The notes: generated from the sequence alone by a model not told the origin. Counted from the stretch's first letter, positions 1 through 13,545 are shown. The stretch is DNA of 64,000 nt from Diogma glabrata (GCA_963693315.1 OY856188.1:243801426-243865425), one strand, 5' to 3'. Translations and numbers: made by a program.

Positions 1-2135
1 AACAGAAAAGAAAACAACACCTTACCTGGACGTGGAGAAGAACCCTACACCACATCAATTTATACTTTTTATTATTTTTTTAGATTGTAGCATTCGCATG
101 ATCTGGACATTTCCACGATTTGTGATTTATCCAATTTCTTATGACATTTAATCTATTTTCAAAACTATATACCCACCCAACCCATTGCAAATAATGAACA
201 AAAAAATAAAACTACAGAGTTATATAAATTAAAGTTTTTTCCAATAATTTTAGCTAAAATCATAAGATTTTTTGATATATAGCCCAAATTCTGAAGAAAA
301 CTTTAGCCAAGATTCTTTTACACCAAAAATTAAAAAAACAGCCTTCCAGCTAATGAATAAAATATGCTAGGGGAATAACATACTCATGTCTAAAATCTAC
401 TAAAATATGTAACATCCGCGAAGTTAGGAGTTCTTATAGCATAAAAAGATGCTATCGTAAACAAGCGTAAGAATTTTCAAGCAGCTTTGGTTGATGAAAT
501 CCATCTAGAAATGAAGAAGCAGCTCTTGTCTCATTTTAAAACGATCTAACGTTTTAAGCGATCTAAATATGTCATGTAAGAAGGCGATCATCTGCGTTGT
601 ATGAATCACTGTGCCATAATTTGACGTTGACGATTTAGGATGAGATTGGAGTCCCTTCTTTTGGTATTGCCGAGTGGCAGAAACATTTGAAATGCAACCT
701 TGATGTTGCAATCGCCACTATTCGTTTGATTTATATAATTACATAGTCATATGAATTTGTAAAATGAACAAAACGTACTTATCAACTTCGATTCCAAAAT
801 ATACTTTATGTGAAATAAAATTCAATTCCCTTAAAATCTAGTTTACGAGAACACATCCTAACTACATATTGTAAACATCTTGTTTTATTTTATCCAAATG
901 GTTATAATACAAATTGATTTTATATAAATTAAATAAATTTCATTAAAGGAAAACAAAACAAAATATTTATGGTATTGGCAGAGCTTCAAATATTTTAGGT
1001 CAAAATAGCAAAATCCAAATAGATATACGCAAATTTTTCCATTCAATTGAAATTCTTCTAAACTAAGACAATTTATTTGATTGTATGTACATAAACACAA
1101 ATCAGACAAATCGTTACATTTCCAAAAAATTACATTTGATCTGAATAAATAAGTTTGAATTGCTAGAACAATATACTAGAACTGTTGTCGAAGAACATAA
1201 AAAATAAATTATGTTCACATGTTCACCAACTTGTTCAGGGAGACCTTTAAATAGGTTTATGTTACTACCTCTTCAGTTTTTGCAAGAAATTCAAAGTTTT
1301 TTAACCTTTTACGAACATAAGAATTTAATTATATTACGGACAAATCCTAATGATATTAATTATCTGATTACACCCAGTTGGTTAGAACTATATAAAAATA
1401 AATTAAAACTTTAGACTAAAAAATTGGATTTAATTGAATTTCTAGTTGTGTGTGACTTCTTTTTGCATTTCAGACTTACATAATTTTGCATGTTTTACTT
1501 TAATTATAATTAAATTAAAAACCATTTAATAAAACCAAACTAAGAAGGGAATCGCTTTTTAAGAAATAACAACAGAATTTTATTGCTGTCTTGTCGTAAA
1601 AAACAATATAATTATGATAGTTTTATGAGGATTGAATGATAGCGATTCTATACGAAACACGATAGTGTATCAAATTTGGATATATGAATTGAAATAACTT
1701 TACGACTTGATAATTAAAAGATTGTTTTTATTATTACTAAAACATACGATTTCATTAAGATAATGAAGATTCATGTAAAAGTGATTGAATTGACGAATTC
1801 ATATATGTTTGATTTATTTGTATTTTTTATTTGTTTTTTTAATCTAGGTCAGAGGGTAAGATAGTCCAAATTAAACATTTAACGAAAAAATAAAAAGTTA
1901 GTTTCAATAAAATCTCAAAATTGAATGGATAAAGAAAGATGAGATTTTTAGTTCCGATTAAATATTTATTATCATGAGCTAGTTGTAAGAGTGCCAGCCA
2001 ACCTTTCTTTATTTAAAATATTGCGACAATGATGCATAGGCTAACTTCACCACAGCTCTGGCAACAAAATGTTCTGGATATAGAGTGAGCTAAAATCTAT
2101 TAAATACTTGAATTTATGGCTAGACGATGTTATAG
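1..2135. other. AT-rich non-coding DNA, no gene seen
   Basis: Only short, low-complexity open frames (under 75 codons) occur on either strand and none resembles a known protein. No splice-bounded exon or repeat with a recognisable partner in the window was found. Probably intergenic or upstream intron of the transporter gene at 12.5 kb. Confidence 0.5.
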
Positions 2136-2139
2136 ATTT

Positions 2140-3445
2140 CACGTAGTTATAATTATTAAAACATTCAAGAAAGTTGAAGTATCCCAAAAAATATAAATTT
2201 TGTTTGATGAGAAAACGTAAATAAAAATTTTACTGGAAGTAACATACCGGAAGTTGGAATGCAAAACTGTTACAAATCATACTCCAAGCGTATATATGAA
2301 GTTTAATCAAAATCAATTATCAGGAACTAATGTTATTGAAATTTGAAATGAATAGGTGTTCGGGAGGTATGGGGGGCCTCTTATCCCATTGTCTAAAAAT
2401 GAATAAGTTCTTTGTCATTAAAATTTCCATCTTTTATGATAGTATCGTCAAAATTGATTAATGAACGAAGTCTGTATGCTCCCAACAAACTTTAAAAACA
2501 AAGTGAGAAAAGTCAGCAGTTATATGGTAGACCCCCCGCCACTTTGGTTGATGTGTCCCAAAAGTTTGTCATTTTCTTCTTACACTAATTGAAACCTGTT
2601 TCATAAGTCACGATAGTCACTTTATTATTTTAGGCTATAGTGTGCATAAAGTCACTGAAAAAATTTCGAAAAATTGCCAAAAAAATGTTTTACCGGAATT
2701 TAAAAACCGGAAGTTGGGATACAGAACTGTTGTGAACTGAACCATGAACCATAAACCATGTTTATGTACCAAGTTTCATCCAATTCAATTATCAGCTACA
2801 GATGTTATTGAAATTTTAAAAAAACTGGTGCTCGGGGACCCTTTACCACTTTGTTCAATAACGCTCAAAAACTAATCAGCTTCTTGCCATAAATATTTGC
2901 ATCTTTTTCCAAAGTGTCATCAAAATTCATTTATTTACGAACGAATGTTGGGAACATACAACAAACAAAAAAAAACAGTAAAAAAAACCACCTGCTGTAT
3001 GGTGCCCCCTAATCCTTTATCCAATTTGCTCCAAAAGCTGATAAAATCTTTTTCATGTTACTTGAAAGCTTTTTCCAACGTTTCATGAAAATCAAACGGT
3101 AATTGTAGGCTACAGTAGGGATAATCACTTGAAAAAAAACTTTTTAGCCGGAAGTGACAAACCGGAAGTATGCAGAAATATTGGAAACAGTACTAAAACC
3201 TTATATACCAAGTTTCCATAAGATCATAATCCGGGAATAGAATTTATTTTAGATTTAAACTTAGAGGTGTTCGGGAGACCCCCGCCATTTTGTCCACAAT
3301 TGAAATGAAGCCAGATCTTCCATTTTCAAGTGAGCCTGGATCATTTGCCAAAGTTTTATCTAGATCCTATGCAGGAATGTCACGAAAATCCACCCACCCA
3401 CCCGCACACAGACAAACACCAAAACAAAAGAAAAAACAAAATTTG
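2140..3445. repeat. Diverged ~458-bp tandem array, about three units
   Basis: The motif ACCGGAAGT recurs at about 2,246, 2,706 and 3,161, i.e. with spacings of 460 and 455 bp. Each occurrence is followed by a similar succession of blocks: a 'CAGAACTGTT'-like piece, a 'CAAGTTTCAT'-like piece, 'GATGTTATTGAAATTT', a 'GTGTTCGGGAG' piece and a run of C or G. The units differ by many substitutions and indels. The third ends in CCACCCACCCGCACACAG, which resembles simple-repeat tails of dispersed insect repeats. The open frames inside (2,897-3,088 and 3,290-3,490) follow the repeat and are not treated as genes. Confidence 0.6.
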
Positions 3446-3992
3446 GGGTGTGTAAGATGTTTTTTTTTTGCATTATTTCACACAATTTAAAATTGTGGTG
3501 AAGCAAATATAATTGGAAATAAAATTGAATTAATATCATTTACCATTTTAGTGCTAACAATTCTATTGAATATTTTGTTGTTGTCATCTGTTTTTGTTGT
3601 TGTTGTTTGTGTACATCGTCAAATGATTATACTTCTTATTTATTGAATAGAATAGACAAGATGTATTAAATCAAAAGAAAATATTTTGACCCACCTAGAA
3701 ACACATTTTTGTGATTCTATTTTTCATTTTTGAGAGTAATTTTATTCAAGCAAGTATTTAATTCGTGATGAGCAAAACAGCGATCACATCTTCGTGATGG
3801 AAAAGTGCGCGAAATTAAGAAATAATGCGCATTCCTAGATTGAGTTTTTTACCATTACAGGATAGGCCGAAGGAGACCAGTGTACTTCATTCGTCCTGCA
3901 AAATATAATAATAAGTTGAGATTTGCGCTCGAACCCAAACATAGAAATAAGAACTCTCATGCTTCACCGTCTGAGCAAAGACAAAACGAAAA
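3446..3992. other. Non-coding DNA, nothing recognised
   Basis: AT-rich sequence between the 458-bp array and a dispersed repeat copy. It includes GTT-rich low-complexity sequence near 3,580-3,610. No coding signal seen. Confidence 0.4.
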
Positions 3993-4225
3993 GTAATGGA
4001 AAACTGGGTCCATTGGAAACATCAACGGATCAGTAGAGGCAGGCCGTGCACCTAGCGAGGTTGACAACCCTGAACTAGCTTCAGCATGTGGGTTTAAGAA
4101 AGGGTACCTGCCACCCCAGCACAAATAAACAGTGTGCGCGTATTTCGAAAATATTGCAGATCAGAAACAAAAAGAAAAGGGCTAAAAGGAGGCTCTGGCG
4201 ACCCTTCACGATGAAGAAGCCACGG
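3993..4225 (+). repeat. Dispersed GC-richer repeat, copy 1 (pair of 32,983-33,214)
   Basis: About 230 bp that align nearly without gaps to 32,983-33,214. They share AACTGGG(T/C)CCATTGGAAAC, CCTAGCGAGGT, CTAGCTTCAGCATGTGGG, ACAAATAAACAGTGTGCGCG and CAGATCAGAAACAAAAAG. In copy 2 the shared part is an open frame with a small cysteine cluster. In this copy the frame is broken just after CysGlyPhe. It is most likely a piece of a transposon (perhaps the 5' or ORF1 part of a non-LTR element); the family was not identified. Confidence 0.7.
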
Positions 4226-4294
4226 CCGTCACGAACACCCCATTATCAAATGATGTAAGACATTAGGTATGATTTAAGGCGAAACAAATACCAG

Positions 4295-4297
<3 letters not shown>

Positions 4298-4344
<47 letters not shown>
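4298..4344. repeat. (TA)n microsatellite
   Basis: About 47 bp of alternating AT, interrupted by one G near its 3' end. Confidence 0.95.
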
Positions 4345-4632
4345 GTGATATAATATAAGAACGTGACGCACCCTATGATGTTAGAAGATCCAGCTTCCTT
4401 CCACCTTCCTTATTCTTAGCCTATCATCATATGTATCTTAACTACCGGAAACAATTAGTGTTGTTTGCGTCAAACTTATACTGGTGATTGTGGAACAGTT
4501 TACAGTACTACCACAATACAGCAAATCGTCCAACGATAAAAAATAATTAGCAAAAATCAGCAAAAGTCGGCCATAATCAGTAATAATCATAAATCGCTGA
4601 AAGGTTGATGTAATTGTTGATGTAATATATTT

Positions 4633-7030
<2,398 letters not shown>

Positions 7031-7171
7031 TGGATTGAGTATAAGAAACTACGTTCAAAGGAAAAACGAAACCAACTATGAAGGTTTCGGTTTTGGTAAA
7101 TTATTTAATGCGTATTCAAAAATGGTTCGACTCTCAATCATGAAGTTTGAATTACACTTCATAACGACTAT

Positions 7172-7350
7172 TTGTACAAAAGGGGTAACTCTGGGTTCCT
7201 TCATTGTGAGTACAAAGCTCCACAACAAACCATAAAACACATAGAAACTGTATGTCCTAAGATACGGTACCATGCCAAAATATTAGACACCCATTTGGCC
7301 ACTCTTGACATGATAACAACATTTACACTCGCTAAATGTCCATATTTAAT
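7172..7350 (+). pseudogene. C-terminal relic of a non-LTR retrotransposon ORF2
   Basis: A + strand frame reads YKAPQQTIKHIETVCPKIRY followed by about 20 residues ending in an LAT motif. The spacing Gln-Thr-(x)-x-His-Ile-x-x-x-Cys-Pro matches the cysteine/histidine motif found near the C-terminus of many insect non-LTR ORF2 proteins, after the reverse transcriptase. Reverse transcriptase itself is not recognisable upstream, so this is a short 3' remnant. The frame closes after a run of A at 7,382. Clade not assigned. Confidence 0.5.
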
Positions 7351-7673
7351 GCCAAATGTTCAAATATTTCTGTTTTTCTAAAAAAAATTTAGTATACAAG
7401 ACGTACAATCAAATTGTAAGGTTATTTTTTGGTTAGTGACTGTGAGACTTCGATGTCCGTCCGAATTTCTACATCATCGATTTCCTCACAAACTATTGTT
7501 GTAACCACAAAAATTTCGCAAGAGGGAAATTTTCACTATTTTAGTTAAAAACACAAAAAACTGTTCATAAACTCAAATCTGTAATTTCTTTTAATTATTA
7601 CTTTTAATCTTTTTGAAGTGAAAACTTTTTTAGGCGCACCACACACAGATTTTTCCGTAGGTAGTAAGTTAGT

Positions 7674-7838
7674 CTGGGTGGTTATTTTGTAGTGTTATCT
7701 CACTAGGTGAGACAAAAAGTTAGATAAAATATTTGTCTTTGATCGATTATATTAGATAAAAGAAATCATTTAAACATAATTTTTTTATCTCACTGTTTAT
7801 CTCACCTAGTGAGATAACACTACAAAATAACCACCCTG
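7674..7838. mobile_element. 165-bp MITE with 39-bp terminal inverted repeats
   Basis: The two ends are inverted copies over 39 bp with a single mismatch at position 2 (CTGGGTGGTTATTTTG versus CAGGGTGGTTATTTTG). The inner part of each arm is itself almost palindromic around TCTCACTAGGTGAGA. There is no coding capacity. No convincing 8-bp, 3-bp or TA target duplication was seen at these boundaries, so the superfamily is open (a CAGGG start is seen in many hAT elements). Confidence 0.8.
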
Positions 7839-7915
7839 ATCCGTGACGCTCTGAAATGAAAGACTTTATTAAGGTTTAAATTAAAATCTATCTATCATTT
7901 CTTAACGTTTCAAAT

Positions 7916-7980
7916 TGCGTTGTGGATATCGTGCTCGACTGATGTGCTGTAGGTACTGAGTTCAACTCCTGGTATGGTAC
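7916..7980 (+). repeat. tRNA-like sequence, possible SINE head or tRNA pseudogene
   Basis: An A-box-like stretch (TGGATATCGTGC, 7,922-7,933) is followed about 36 bp later by a B-box-like stretch (GAGTTCAACTCC, 7,958-7,969). This is the arrangement of an internal RNA polymerase III promoter. The A/B spacing is close to that of tRNA, but I could not form a clean cloverleaf by eye. It is followed by T-rich sequence from about 7,985, which could terminate Pol III. Not called as a functional tRNA. Confidence 0.35.
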
Positions 7981-7985
7981 ATATT

Positions 7986-8966
7986 TTTTTATTGTTTTTT
8001 TTTTAATTTTTATTAAATACCATTAAAACATTTTTTTTTTATTTATGAATTCATAAAAATAATAAAAATTTCTTTATACGAATTTTAAAAAATTGATCTA
8101 TAACGCAGTTTTTTAAAGTTATATTGCTACTGTCTTTTGCAATTTGCATTCGAGTCATCAACGGTATTTTGGTTTGATCAATGTTTTTTTGAACATAATT
8201 TTTTTAAGAAATTAAAAATAACGTATGAAAGATAGTATAACCAGAAGGCTGAAACAATTACATTTGTATATCAAAATTATATGTATTGGAATTTTATCAT
8301 CTTCACTAAATATGTTGTCGGCTTGGAATCGTATACAATACATGTTTCTAAAATTAAGTGAAGACTTAATACTTGTAACTTGATACTTGATAAAATCGAT
8401 TATATCAATTTAAAGCTCACAATTACACAGACGGAAATCGCATAAATTCTATACAAAGAAGCAGAGCTTGTGTATGATTCAACATGGATGGCAAACATGA
8501 TAAATAAAATAATTAAAAATGGTGGCACTTAGCCGATAGTGATTTGCAAACGGCAACAATGCGCATTAATACCAATGAATTTGCTTAGCTTTCCGCAGGA
8601 AGATTTGTAAAATTTAAACTTCTTGATCTATGGGTGCGACAACCACGCGTACCTTAGTCCCTGTTATTGGCATATGAGTGCTATTTTGACAATTATTTGG
8701 TTTACATTGTGAGGTTAGTGTATGTAGTTAGCGGTTTACCGTTCTGACTTGTTTCTCATTTATTCTACTAATACGATCCAAATACTACTAATACGATATT
8801 AATTGATTGAGATTGCCAATGAAGTTTTGACTTCTGCCGTGCGGTCTTAAGCACACTCTGTGTTTTTTTTATCAAGATTTTCTTAAATTACAAGGTAGCC
8901 CTAAGTATGTTGCAATTTTTTTCGGCTGGCCAACATTAAGGGAAATACACTTACCATTATGGTACG
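7986..8966. other. Non-coding DNA with one short shared repeat
   Basis: AT-rich with no gene. Bases 8,629-8,678 are the reverse complement, with a few mismatches, of 32,272-32,320 (shared core CCAATAACAGGGACT and GGTTGTC.CACCC). This marks a decayed dispersed element related to the 32-kb repeat block. Confidence 0.5.
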
Positions 8967-9660
8967 TTAAAAATAAACGTAATTGGTCTGCTTGACGAGG
9001 ACGAAGAGCTGCATACTTTCTGTACAAAACACAAGGTTGAAAACTGCAGCCCTGATCTGTAATCGTAGTCTGCTTGTTGTTAAATTCTTTGTATTCCGTA
9101 AAGTGACGATAGTATATTTCTCAACATCTTCCACGTCCTTCACCGTCAACGAGAGAAGCTCGTCACACCGACAAGCACCAAAGATCTTAAAAATTGTAAT
9201 CACTTTATATAACAACCAATAGTCATCAGGAGCTTCAACAAGAAATGTTTCTACTTGCTCTTTTGCTAAAACCCTTGCCTTTTTCAGCACGCAACGCTCA
9301 TGTTTTTTTTTTAGAAAGGCAATTACCTTATGAAATCTACCAATGTAAAATCTAAAAATATCACTTTAACGTCTGTAATAGGAAAACAAGCCTGCGAACT
9401 TCAGAATTTCCTTTAATCTCCAGGCAGCTTTTTAACATGGACCATTTCGACCACAAAGAATTGGGGTTAAATTTTTCTGATAGTTGGTGCAGATAAACTA
9501 AAAGAACGTCATCGGTTACACTAATTACATTATTGTTTTTCTGCCAATTTTTGAATTCTTCATATTCTCATTCATATCTTGCTAAAGAGTTCGCTGGCAG
9601 TAAACTGGAAGTCACATTTATAGCTTGCTTTTTGGTTTCTTGGCACGATTTGAGCACAAA
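8967..9660 (-). pseudogene. Decayed tyrosine-recombinase (Crypton-like) ORF
   Basis: The minus strand from about 9,650 down to 8,967 encodes a broken protein resembling the tyrosine recombinases of Crypton-type DNA transposons and related domesticated genes. The upstream part has an 'EYEEFKNWQKNNNV...LLVYLHQLSEK...LWSKWSMLKS' style SAM-like core-binding region. It is followed by stops and a frame change near 9,300-9,350. The downstream open part (9,290-8,967, 107 codons) has EQVETFLVEAPDDYWLLYKV and then FGACRCDELL, whose Arg fits the first catalytic Arg of the recombinase fold. The later His-x-x-Arg and Tyr boxes are not visible, so the copy is 3'-truncated as well as broken. The family assignment is from remembered motifs. 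Confidence 0.6.
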
Positions 9661-9715
9661 TCTTGATGGAAATAAATAATTTGAACAAACGGTGCGTTGT
9701 AATAGTAATTTTACT

Positions 9716-9846
9716 GTGGCGAATATCTGAATTTGAAGTTTTTAATTAAAATTTAGTATGCGATGTTTTTTTTGGTTTTAAATTTAAAAAAAAAAACATC
9801 GCATACTAAATTTGAATTAAAAACTTCCAATTCAGATGTTAGCCAC
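9716..9846. repeat. Hairpin-forming inverted repeat, ~58-bp arms
   Basis: The arm at 9,716-9,773 begins GTGGCGAATATCTGAATTTG and ends in CGATG plus a T run. The arm at 9,786-9,846 is its inverted copy with about five differences. The spacer is only about 12 bp, so the locus could extrude a long hairpin. A third partial copy of the arm lies at 10,119-10,142. Confidence 0.85.
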
Positions 9847-10142
9847 AACACTCCCCTCCTCCCCCAGTGCCATCGAAGATGGGACGATATAAAGAAAAAA
9901 TTATTGTGCTAGAGCACGAAGGAAACGAGTGGTTCGACCTGCTCGAGTAATTGTGGATGCAGGATTGAATATCTGTGTCTGAGGGATTAGATTAAATCTA
10001 ACCCTTTTATGTGATACAGTTGCCTTAGCGTCACGTTTTCTTGTTTCTGCGGAGGTAGAAGACTGGAAGAAGGAAAAGATTGGAATGTGTCCGAAGGCAC
10101 TGGGTGGGGGGGAGCGTTGTGGCGAACATCTGAATTTGAAGT
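9825..10142. mobile_element. ~318-bp element with 47-bp inverted ends (MITE-like)
   Basis: Bases 9,825-9,871 and 10,096-10,142 are inverted copies: TTC(C/A)AATTCAGATGTT(A/C)GCCACAAC at one end, and a run of C or G bounded by CAGTGCC/GGCACTG at the inner side. The interior (about 225 bp) has no gene. The left arm overlaps the second arm of the 9.7-kb hairpin, so two inverted-repeat units share one arm. Confidence 0.65.
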
Positions 10143-12349
10143 CTTCTAATTTTCTTCTAAAAACTTCTAGTTTTTCCCCAATTTAAATTAGTTCTAGTGT
10201 TAAGTTTTAATGGAAAATGTGTTCACGCCTACTGAAAACAAAAAAAGTTTGACGGGTTTGGTTTAGATAAATCGAAAAAAATCAAAATATTTCAAAAAAA
10301 AATTTCAATGAATTATCGACTGTTTAGTTTTTGAGTTATTACCAAAAATGTGGTTTTTCCTGTCCCCCAAATTTATCACCGTACTCAACAAATTCACGAT
10401 TTTAGGATATGTTGTAACTTTCGAAAGAACAGTTTTTGTCTTGTCATTATTTTCAAATGGAATGTTGTAAAGTAAAAATCAAAACAATAGCGGTCAGTTC
10501 ATAATTTCAAATGTTGTTTGGAGGGAAATTGAGAGCATAAAGTTCGAAAAAAAATATTTTGACGAGTGATTCGATTTTTAGTCCAGAGTTATTTTTGAAA
10601 TGTTCGAGAACGACAGTTTTCAACTTATTTGCATAGATGAAAATTTTCTCTTGTCCGAAGATTATCTACGAATTCGAAAGATTATCTTCGAAGATAACAA
10701 AAAAAAAATTGAAAAAATTCATGATAGTAGGAAATGTTGTAAAATTCGAATCAAAACTATGTTGACCAAATGTTCTTTGGAAGGGAGTGATTTACTTTTT
10801 ATTAAATTATAAAATTGTTCCAGCTACAACTCCTACCGGAGAGCTACAGGAAGAAAAACAAATTATCTGATTATGTAACAAGGTTTGGCCTCTGAAAGAA
10901 CGCTTGGTGAATATGTTATAAATCTTTACTCGCTCATTATAACGGTAAAATAATAAATAATGCGCTTTACTTTATTTTTAGGGTTCCGTTTTTTATAACG
11001 AACCCTATTGGAAAACGTGTTTTTCCAATTTTGCTTGAAAAATAAATAAAACGGTTTTCGTTTGTTTTACAGAGCTACTACCTTTGAGAAAGAAAGAAAA
11101 AGAAAGAGAAATTTTTTTTATCGAGTCATATGAAAGGACTTCACTTCAGTATTTCTAAAAAATGTGTTTTGGAATTTTACATCCCACCATTTTTTGTGTA
11201 ATTCTAAATAATGACGTTTTCTGTATGTTTTCATTCCTTGATTAGTTCCGAGCCTAATTAATCGAAAATCTTAAAGAATATTTTGAATGATAGAAAAATT
11301 AGTAAGTTTTTATTGAAAAATGTAGTAAAGTACCAAAAACTAATGATTATATTTATAAAGGGGGTGGATATGAGAAAGGGTAAAAAACCATTTAAAACCC
11401 GGTCAAATGGGGGTCATTAGAAAGAGCACCGACATTAAAAAACGTTACAATTTTTTTAAGAATTTTGCGATGCATAGTTTTTGAATTATTGTCAAAAAAG
11501 TTCTATTTTCAGTGTTTACACCTCCCAACCCCTAAATTTCGTCGTTGATTAACAGAATTGAGTCATTCCTTAGCTACCATAAATAGCTTTGGATAACATT
11601 TAACTGCGTTAAATGTGCGTTAATAAATGTGAATCATAAATGTTAGAATGTGTTGATAAATGTGAACCAATACTAACAATATTCACAATAGTCACATTTA
11701 ATCCCAACAACCCTTGTAAAAAAACACCTCCTTACTTATTATATCATCAACATCTACTAAGAATATTTAAAACACATGTAATCAATCCTTTGACTTGGGA
11801 AAAGAAACAAACTCAAACATTAGTTCTTTCTTATAATAAATAAATCAAAACTTATGGTTTTTCTTACCACAACTTTTCTAAAAGCATATGACACATAATT
11901 CATTTTATATTACATAACTGACACCTTGGTATATTTATAACAAAACAAGCAAAAGTTATGACAGTACTGGAGTAAAATGGAAAAATGTATTTTGTTCCTA
12001 TAACCAAAGATCATTTCTCATTATACTGTATAATCGAAAGATAAGAATACAATTATGTCAGTCGGTCTATTTATTCTGGGTAAAAACATTATTCTGTTCT
12101 GCTAAATAGACACAGAAATACAAGAAAAGATAAAAAATTGTTTTAATATTATTCCAAGATTTCTATAAGCTACATTGAGATAACAAAACCTTTAACAGAG
12201 ATTGAATCAATTTCGAAAATTTGCAATGTATTTCTTGTTTTTTTGAATTTTCTTCAAAAAGAGGTTTTTTGCTCCAATTTTATTTTAAATTGAGTAGATA
12301 TATTTCTTATTAAATTAATCATTTAAATTAGATTTTTTTTCCATTTCAG
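10143..12349. other. AT-rich intronic or upstream DNA with old repeat pieces
   Basis: Bases about 10,240-10,480 (TTTGACGGGTTTGGTTTAGA, then TCGAAAAAAATCAAAATATT, then TTTAGTTTTTGAGTTATTACC and a CCCCC run) resemble 26,925-27,140 and, more weakly, 11,400-11,560. This gives three diverged copies of one dispersed repeat. GGGTTCCGTTTTTTATAACGAACCC around 10,981-11,005 is a short imperfect palindrome. No coding exon was recognised. Confidence 0.45.
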
Positions 12350-12537
12350 GTGCTTCTATCAACACAATATCAAACCACAACCAAGTGTAACGTTTAGATT
12401 ATTATTTCAATAGCTATCAGAAAGTGAACAAAAATGAGTGAAAATTTTGAAAACCAAACTTTTCCTTTTAAGTATAGCATAGCAAATTATAAAACTTTTT
12501 TTGTATTTAATCTCCATAAATTTTTAACCAAACAAAT
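12350..12537 (+). other. 5' UTR part of the transporter exon (acceptor at 12,349)
   Basis: A polypyrimidine run and TTTCAG precede 12,350, giving a plausible splice acceptor and placing a UTR intron upstream. The sequence to 12,537 is non-coding for the main frame and contains an overlapping uORF (listed separately). The acceptor is inferred from sequence only; no transcript is available. Confidence 0.45.
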
Positions 12538-12550
12538 ATGTCAGTTTTAA
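12434..12550 (+). promoter_or_regulatory. Overlapping upstream ORF (38 codons)
   Basis: An ATG at 12,434 with A at -3 opens a 38-codon frame that ends with TAA at 12,548-12,550, 13 bases past the A of the main ATG at 12,538. It is out of frame with the transporter (offset 104). An overlapping uORF of this type normally lowers initiation at the main start, so it may be a translational control element. Whether this part of the exon is transcribed is inferred. Confidence 0.45.
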
Positions 12551-12983
12551 AACATAGTAAAACATGGCCGATATCATCAACAATGGCGATTGTTCAGTTA
12601 CGTATCGATCCAAAAGGAAAAACGTACAGTTCAATTGCATCCGATCCGCATCAAAGATATTTACAAAATTTTCATTGTCATCAAAATCATCGAGATTGTC
12701 CCAAGATTGTCGAACAAGAGGATATAATATTCAACATAAAATCACCAATAACAAAAGACAATTCTATAAAAAATATGGATCTGCTTGATATTCCAAAACC
12801 AAAAGCATCAACGAAAAATTGTTATTGTAACGACACACAATTGGATACTTACATCGAAAATCCTATAACTAATAATCATAGTAATCGACACAATCACTAT
12901 CGTCATCGTTCTGAATCAATAAAAGTTGATAATTGGGATTTAATATTTATTGAAAAGAATAATCATCATAATGGCGGCATCAC
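12538..12983 (+). CDS. Monocarboxylate-transporter-like protein, first coding exon
   Basis: This exon encodes 148 residues plus 2 nt, from ATG at 12,538 to a GTAAGT donor at 12,984. The segment is polar and low in complexity, with many Asn, His and Lys and a His-rich end (NNHSNRHNHYRHRS). It has no signal peptide or membrane helix, as expected of the cytosolic N-terminus of an MFS carrier. I tie it to the exon at 44,813 because the phases fit exactly (2 nt here, 1 nt there, forming a Thr codon), and that exon carries the transporter signature. The chosen start is the first ATG of the open frame. A second frame opening at 12,564 (74 codons) is closed before the donor and is rejected. The N-terminus itself has no recognised homologue, so its assignment rests on the splice model. 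Confidence 0.65.
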
Positions 12984-12987
12984 GTAA

Positions 12988-13545
12988 GTTGTAATTATAT
13001 TTTTTTTTCCTTTTTATATTTTGATTGAAAATTTTCAATTTTCTTTTCTATTGTTGTAATTTGTTCTAGTAACGGATCGATTGAAGAAACTACAATTTTA
13101 TTTTTGATTTGAATCAATAGTAGAAAATCTTAGAAATTATAATGCTTAGTAATATTGATTGAAATTTTTTTGAAGTGGCAAAATATGTACCGTTAATCTT
13201 TAACTGTGAGTTTTTGGCACACAGGGTTTAAATGAGCCAACAGAGTATGGTTTGATAAATAATAATTTGTTCGCAGACCTTAACTTGAAAGTTTCAGTAA
13301 AACTACAGTACATTAGCCAAGACTAACCAAATCATTAGGAAAGCGATTATTTGTTAAGAACCGTGACGAGGAGAGATTGGCAGTGAGGTCAGTGACAGCT
13401 GCTTCTTTTCCCAAGATATGGAGAGACGGCTTTGCATCTTTCGCCAAATTGTTATGATGGTCCTTGGTTGTGAAGGCAATGAAAACAAACACAAAAAACA
13501 AACGACTACTTAGTTAATAATTAATTTTAATGATATCAAAATATT
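12988..13545. other. Intronic DNA, nothing recognised
   Basis: AT-rich. A 62-codon minus-strand frame at 13,313-13,501 has no recognisable feature and is not treated as a gene. Confidence 0.4.

Noticed and set aside
8983..9222. 79-codon + strand ORF
   Set aside because: Antisense shadow of the tyrosine-recombinase relic.
12564..12788. 74-codon alternative frame beginning MADIINNGDC inside the first transporter exon
   Set aside because: It stops well before the splice donor and its phase cannot join the transporter exon; the 12,538 frame runs through to the donor.
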